Of a stretch of 64,000 bases of DNA, positions 59,547 to 64,000 are shown piece by piece. Where the stretch lies: contig NC_079505.1 of assembly GCF_030052815.1 (NCBI RefSeq), forward strand, positions 12,906,584-12,970,583. The letters are read 5' to 3'. Source of the stretch: Hevea brasiliensis. Taxonomy: Eukaryota > Streptophyta > Magnoliopsida > Malpighiales > Euphorbiaceae. Made by a program: the position numbers and the translations under genes. The notes beneath the pieces were generated by a model. That model was not told where the DNA came from and made no database searches. It saw only the letters and a program-made list of their open reading frames with translations. How positions within the stretch are numbered: the first letter of the stretch is position 1; each line of letters begins with the position of its first letter.

Positions 59547-62147
59547 TGTCACGACCCAACCTATGGGCCGGACCGGCACTAGGACCTGGGCCAGCTTAAA
59601 GCCCCCGAGGCCCGTAGTAAGCCTAACTGTTTATTAACCCAACTCTAAGACCCATTTGGGCCCAATATCAAGAAAACAAACGGACAGAGTCCGGCCATAA
59701 AATGGACTTACCAACGGGGAGTTTTCGACTCACCCGACCTGTAAACACAATATATAGTCAATTGGGGAGCTCAGCTCACCCTCCACATACTCATCAACAT
59801 AATAATAAATGGGAGCTCAGCTCCCTCATCCAATCCATCAAACAGACATAGAATATTAAGTTTACAGGTCCAACATGATAATAATATTACAGACCAAATT
59901 CAAATAATTACTGCTAACACATGTGGAAATTCTAGGAGTAAATAAAATTACACAAATATCAATAAACAACCTGCGAAGTATAAAAGCAGGTTAACCCAGA
60001 ATAAAATATCCTCCTGCGGCCTGTAAAAATTTTTGAACAGGAGTGAGCGTTCGACTCAGAGAGTAAAATATCAATTTTAACCATAATCTCTATAACTATC
60101 TGTAACTAATGCACCCTGTAGAGTGAAATGCAACATCAACATCATATTCACATCATAGCATCAAAAAGGTAATTTGGAGCACTCACGCACCCTGTAGCAT
60201 CAATCATAATATATTGGGAGCTGATCCCCTATACAGCTCTCTTAAATCCAACCTGGTGCCAGCGAAGAACTCAAGCCGGACTTTCGCTTAATAAACCAAA
60301 TCGAGGGTCCCAAATAAGAACTCAAGCCGTGACTACCCTCGAAGGATCGGGTCACAGAGAAGAACTCAAGCCGTGACTACCCGTCCTATCCATAGTCCAC
60401 ACCACATCACACGCACGCCAACGCACGCACACTGCTCCAAATTACCACAACAACACTCATGGCACGTTAACAGTTATGAATGCAACATAAATCGTGCCTA
60501 GAGTTTAACTACATAAATATATGCATATAAGTGATGCATGGGCATGCTGAACATATAATAATATCGAAATTACAATTAAAATTAATATTTTACTCACAGA
60601 CTTGACGACAATCACTGTGGCGGCTGGGCGGAGGAAGAAGGCTGTCCCGGCTCACCTGACAATTATATTACAATTATTTAATACAAATGACTCAATACAA
60701 TTCAAGAAAAGACCAATTACGTCCTAAGTCGTGCCGAAAATCCGGCAGAGTCTCCCCTATACCTAGGACCTACCCAACCTGCAAAAGGGCTAAAAACGCA
60801 CTTCTATATTCACAATCCATATATCAGTTCAATCATATCACACAGCCCCTCCCGCCCATCAAATCAGTCATCCATCACAATACGCAAAATTTTAATTTAG
60901 TCCTTATTATTGACCATTTTTGCAAAAACTGCCCAAATAAGCTCTAAAAATTATAAAACTTTGCCTCGCGGTCCTTAGCAATATTACTAAGCTATTGCAA
61001 AAAGAATCGTAATTTTCCAAGCTACCACGAATATTTTATGGATTTTTAATCCTATTTAAGCACTAGAAAATTACGAAAAAGCAAGGTTCGGGTTTACCTT
61101 TGCCGATTCCGACTTCGAACGCGCCGACGCCCGACAATGGGGCTAGCCAAAACCTCGCCCAATTCGAGACTTTTCCAGATGGTCCGTTCGAGAATTTCGC
61201 ATCTTGGCCAATCGTCGAATTTCAAATGAATCGAGGATACCTACACGAAGCCCATAACACGGGGGTTAGTACATAAATTTTTCAGAATTTTCTAAGCTCA
61301 TTTAATGCTCGAAAATACACTGCGAAGTTCCGTGGGACCCACCGAAAAACGGTGTCGGAAAAATTCGAAATTTATGTCGTTGCGAAGCTCTCGACGAATG
61401 GAGCGTGCTGGTGGCCTCGGTTTTCTCGTGGGATTCACGGTTTTCGAGAAATCTAGCCCAAAAGTCGAAATGGGCTAAAATCTTCCCGAGCTAAAATCGG
61501 ACAAACCGCTCGATGGATTTCGGCGTTCTTGGTGTCTATGGAAAGCTCTCGCCGAGTAGATGATTTTAGACACAAGACCCGGTCCAATCGGTGGCCGGAT
61601 CGGCCGGATTTGGCCGAGGAAGCTGAAGCGGCGCGCGCGCAGGGGGGAAGGCTTCGCGCGCGTTTTTCCGCCAGGGCGCGGCCGGTGGTGGCGGCGTTGT
61701 GGTCGGGCCGGCCGCGGGCTGGGCAGCTAGGGGCGGGGAGGAGAGAGAAACGAGAGAGAGAAGGGAGAGGGACGACGCGCGCGGGGAAAGAAAAAGGGAG
61801 AAGGAAAAGGCCGGTCCGATTCGACCGGTCATATCCGGTCCGGTTCGATTCGGCCGGTTCGATTCAGAATACAAAATTTTGAATTTTTACTCTGCCTCGG
61901 GACCGAAAACGAGGTCCAAAAATTCCGAAAAAATTCCATAAAACTCAGAAAAATAAGTAGACTCCAAATATATTTTTAGTTTTGCCACGTGGTCTTTTAA
62001 TTAATTTTTAAAAATCATCAAAGTTTATATTTTCGAAAAATCGAACCCGATTTTTAAAATCCGAAAAATCTCAAAAAAATTCCTAAAATTTAAATAAAAT
62101 TAAAATATCAAAAATACTCATGAATAATAAAATTTTGGGGTGTTACA
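59547..62147 (-). mobile_element. Solo long-type LTR nested in another LTR
   Basis: A complete 2601-base LTR (TGTCACGACC to GGGTGTTACA on the plus strand) is flanked by GTTCG at 59542-59546 and 62148-62152. Host and guest belong to the same family and lie in the same orientation. The G-box CCACGTGG is present near 61986. Confidence 0.95.
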
Positions 62148-62152
62148 GTTCG

Positions 62153-62670
62153 CGCGTGTTTTCCGGCCGTTTGGGGTGGCGGCCGGCGAGCTGGGAAGGT
62201 CGGGGCCTGCCGCCAGGTGGGGAGGCAGGTGTGGTCGTCGGCGGTGGGTGGGAGGAGAGAGAAAACGGGAGGAAGAGAGAAGGAGGAGGGGACGCGCGCG
62301 GGAGAAAAAGAAGAAGGGGAGGGAGCCGGTCCGATTCGACCGGTCCGATTCGGTCTGATTCGATTCGGCCGGTTCGATTCGGAATACAAAATTTTGAATT
62401 TTTACTCTGCCTCGGGACCAAAAACGAGGTCCAAAAATTCCAAAAAAATTTCAGAAAACTCAGAAAAATTCGTAGACTCCAAATATATTTTTAGTTTTGC
62501 CACGTGGTCTTTAAATTAATTTTTAAAAATCATCAAAGTTTATATTTTCGGAAAATCGAACCCGATTTTTAAAATCCATAAAATCTCAAAAAATTTCCTA
62601 AAATTTAAATAAAATTAAAATACCAAAAATGCTCATAAAATAATAAAATTTAAAATTTTGGGGTGTTACA
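62153..62670 (-). mobile_element. 3' LTR of the right-edge element, smaller piece
   Basis: It carries the 5' half-kilobase of the LTR (minus-strand sense), ending GGGGTGTTACA at 62670. It includes the GC-rich block, the G-box and the AT-rich start. Confidence 0.9.
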
Positions 62671-64000
62671 TTCTTCCCCTTACGTAAAAATTCGCCCTCG
62701 AATTTTTTACCCAAGGCGTAATAAAGCACATGATTATACATTGAATGATATGGTACTTGCTACGCATGTCCCGCTCGACTCAGTGCACTCTTCCACCGAT
62801 CGCTCCTCCACAAAACCTTAACCATAGGGATCTGCTTTGATCTTAGCCGCCTCACTTAGTAGTCCACTATGGCTACAGTTGCTCCTCAAATGTCAAGTTC
62901 TCCTTTAGTTCTATTACATCCGTTGTAGTACATGAGAAGGATCTGGAATGTATTTCCCGAGCATGGAGATGTGAAATACGGATGAACGTAAGAAAGGTTG
63001 GGTGGTAGCTCCAACCGTAGGCAAATCGCCCAACTCTATCCGTAACCTCAAAAGGTCCAATATACCGAGGTGCCAACTTGCCCTTCTTTCCAAATCTCAT
63101 GACTCCTTCATTGGAGAAACCTTCAGAATACATAGTCGCTTCATCGCAAACTCCACATCCTCCGTCTGGGTCCGCATAACTTTTCTCGCCATCAAAGTCA
63201 AGCTGCTCTCGATTAAAGGAACTACCTCAAGTGTACCGCACTAGGTCTACATCATGCACCTTCGCTTCCCCATTTCCGCCCAACACAAAGGAGACCTACA
63301 CTTTCTTCCATATAGTGCCTCATAGGGTGCCATCCCTATGCTGGAGTGATTACTGTTGTTGTAGGCAAACTCCACCAAAGCTAGCTGCTCATCCCATTGA
63401 CCTCCAAAATCCTAAACACTCATGCGAAGCATGTCTTCCAGTTGTTTGGATTGTCCTTTCTGATCGTCCGTCTGTCTGAGGGTGGAAAGCCGCACTAAAG
63501 TTCAATCAGGTGCCCAGGCCTCCCGCAACTTTCTCCAAAACCGAGAAGTGAATCAGCCCTCTATAAGATATTATGGAAGTTTAATTCCATGTAATCCGAC
63601 TATTTCTCCAATGTAGAGTTGGGCGTACTGTGCCACAGAATATGTAGTCTTCACAGGCAAGAAGTGAGCTGATTTGGTTAGGCGGTCTACAATTACCCAT
63701 ATCGAATCATGTCCTCGCGTGGTACGAGGCAACCCAGTCACAAAATCCATAGTGATCATTTCCCACTTCCATTCTGGGATAGGGAGCTCTTGCGCCTTCC
63801 CCGACGGTCTCGATGTTCAAACTTCACCTTTTGACAAGTCAAGCACTTGGACATAAAATCTGCTATGTCTCTTTTCATGCCATTCCACCAATACCTATCC
63901 TTCACATCATGGTACATCTTGGTGGAGCCTGGCTAGACATTGTAGGGTGTATAGTGTGCCTCTTGCATAATTTCAGCTCTAAGGTTATCCACATCTGGCA
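62671..64000 (-). pseudogene. Integrase part of pol, partial and damaged
   Basis: Minus-strand frames encode [34 protein letters not shown] and, further on, MDFVTGLPRTTRGHDSIWVI with IVDRLTKSAHFLPVKTTYS. Between them, frameshifts disturb the second catalytic Asp region. The edge of the window falls upstream of the integrase zinc-binding motif. A polypurine tract lies at 62671-62683. Confidence 0.88.

Larger units (their letters stand above)
57418..64000 (-). mobile_element. Tekay element running off the right edge
   Basis: Read on the minus strand, integrase coding sequence (62700-64000) is followed by a polypurine tract (complement of 62671-62683) and a 3' LTR that occupies 62670-62153 and 59546-57418, split by a nested solo LTR. 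The two LTR pieces add to 2647 bases, the normal long type. The rest of pol, gag and the 5' LTR lie outside the window. Confidence 0.9.

Overview
The window is nuclear DNA of a flowering plant. Evidence: intronless restorer-of-fertility-like (RFL) pentatricopeptide repeat (PPR) genes, plant-type Ty3/gypsy elements of the Tekay (chromovirus) kind primed by initiator Met-tRNA, plant LINE remnants, and very AT-rich intergenic DNA with long AT, AAT and TTA microsatellites. A eudicot is most likely. The general look of the PPR proteins and LTRs suggests Malpighiales (rubber tree or cassava relatives), but that is an impression, not a proof.

The only apparently intact protein-coding genes are two minus-strand RFL-type PPR genes of 609 codons: gene A (3511-5340) and gene D (49290-51119). 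They belong to a decayed tandem family with at least three further pseudogenes: B (11030-12344), C (34318-34655) and E (53494-54175). There is also a gene-less relic unit, F (13280-15990). The units share long 3' and 5' flanks. Unit set A-B (about 199-13192) is repeated as set C-D-E (about 25859-56805), with about 12.7 kb of AT-rich DNA and retrotransposon between the two sets.

Retrotransposons fill much of the rest. Region 16747-25858 is a Tekay composite on the plus strand: a cut 5' LTR, damaged gag-pol, a complete 2.63 kb LTR, then a second leader and gag. Region 26866-32497 is a minus-strand element whose 3.8 kb internal part has no coding capacity. Region 34722-43645 is an almost complete two-LTR element with short (1.7 kb) LTRs. 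Its 5' half is the same non-coding sequence, and its 3' half is Tekay RNase H-integrase, so it is a natural chimera. Region 44025-46647 is a solo LTR with the target duplication ATTAT. A cut copy of the same insertion, at the same position of the duplicated spacer, lies at 52934-53493. Region 57418-64000 is a minus-strand Tekay element running off the right edge. Its 3' LTR is split by a second solo LTR (59547-62147) with the target duplication GTTCG.

Biologically this is a birth-and-death RFL locus. RFL proteins generally enter mitochondria and bind specific RNAs. A and D are about 91% identical by my hand count, yet they differ at 15 of the 28 residues that set RNA base preference, so they are predicted to read quite different RNAs. 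Nested LTR insertions and empty sites give a relative order for the duplications. I saw no tRNA, rRNA or CRISPR array.
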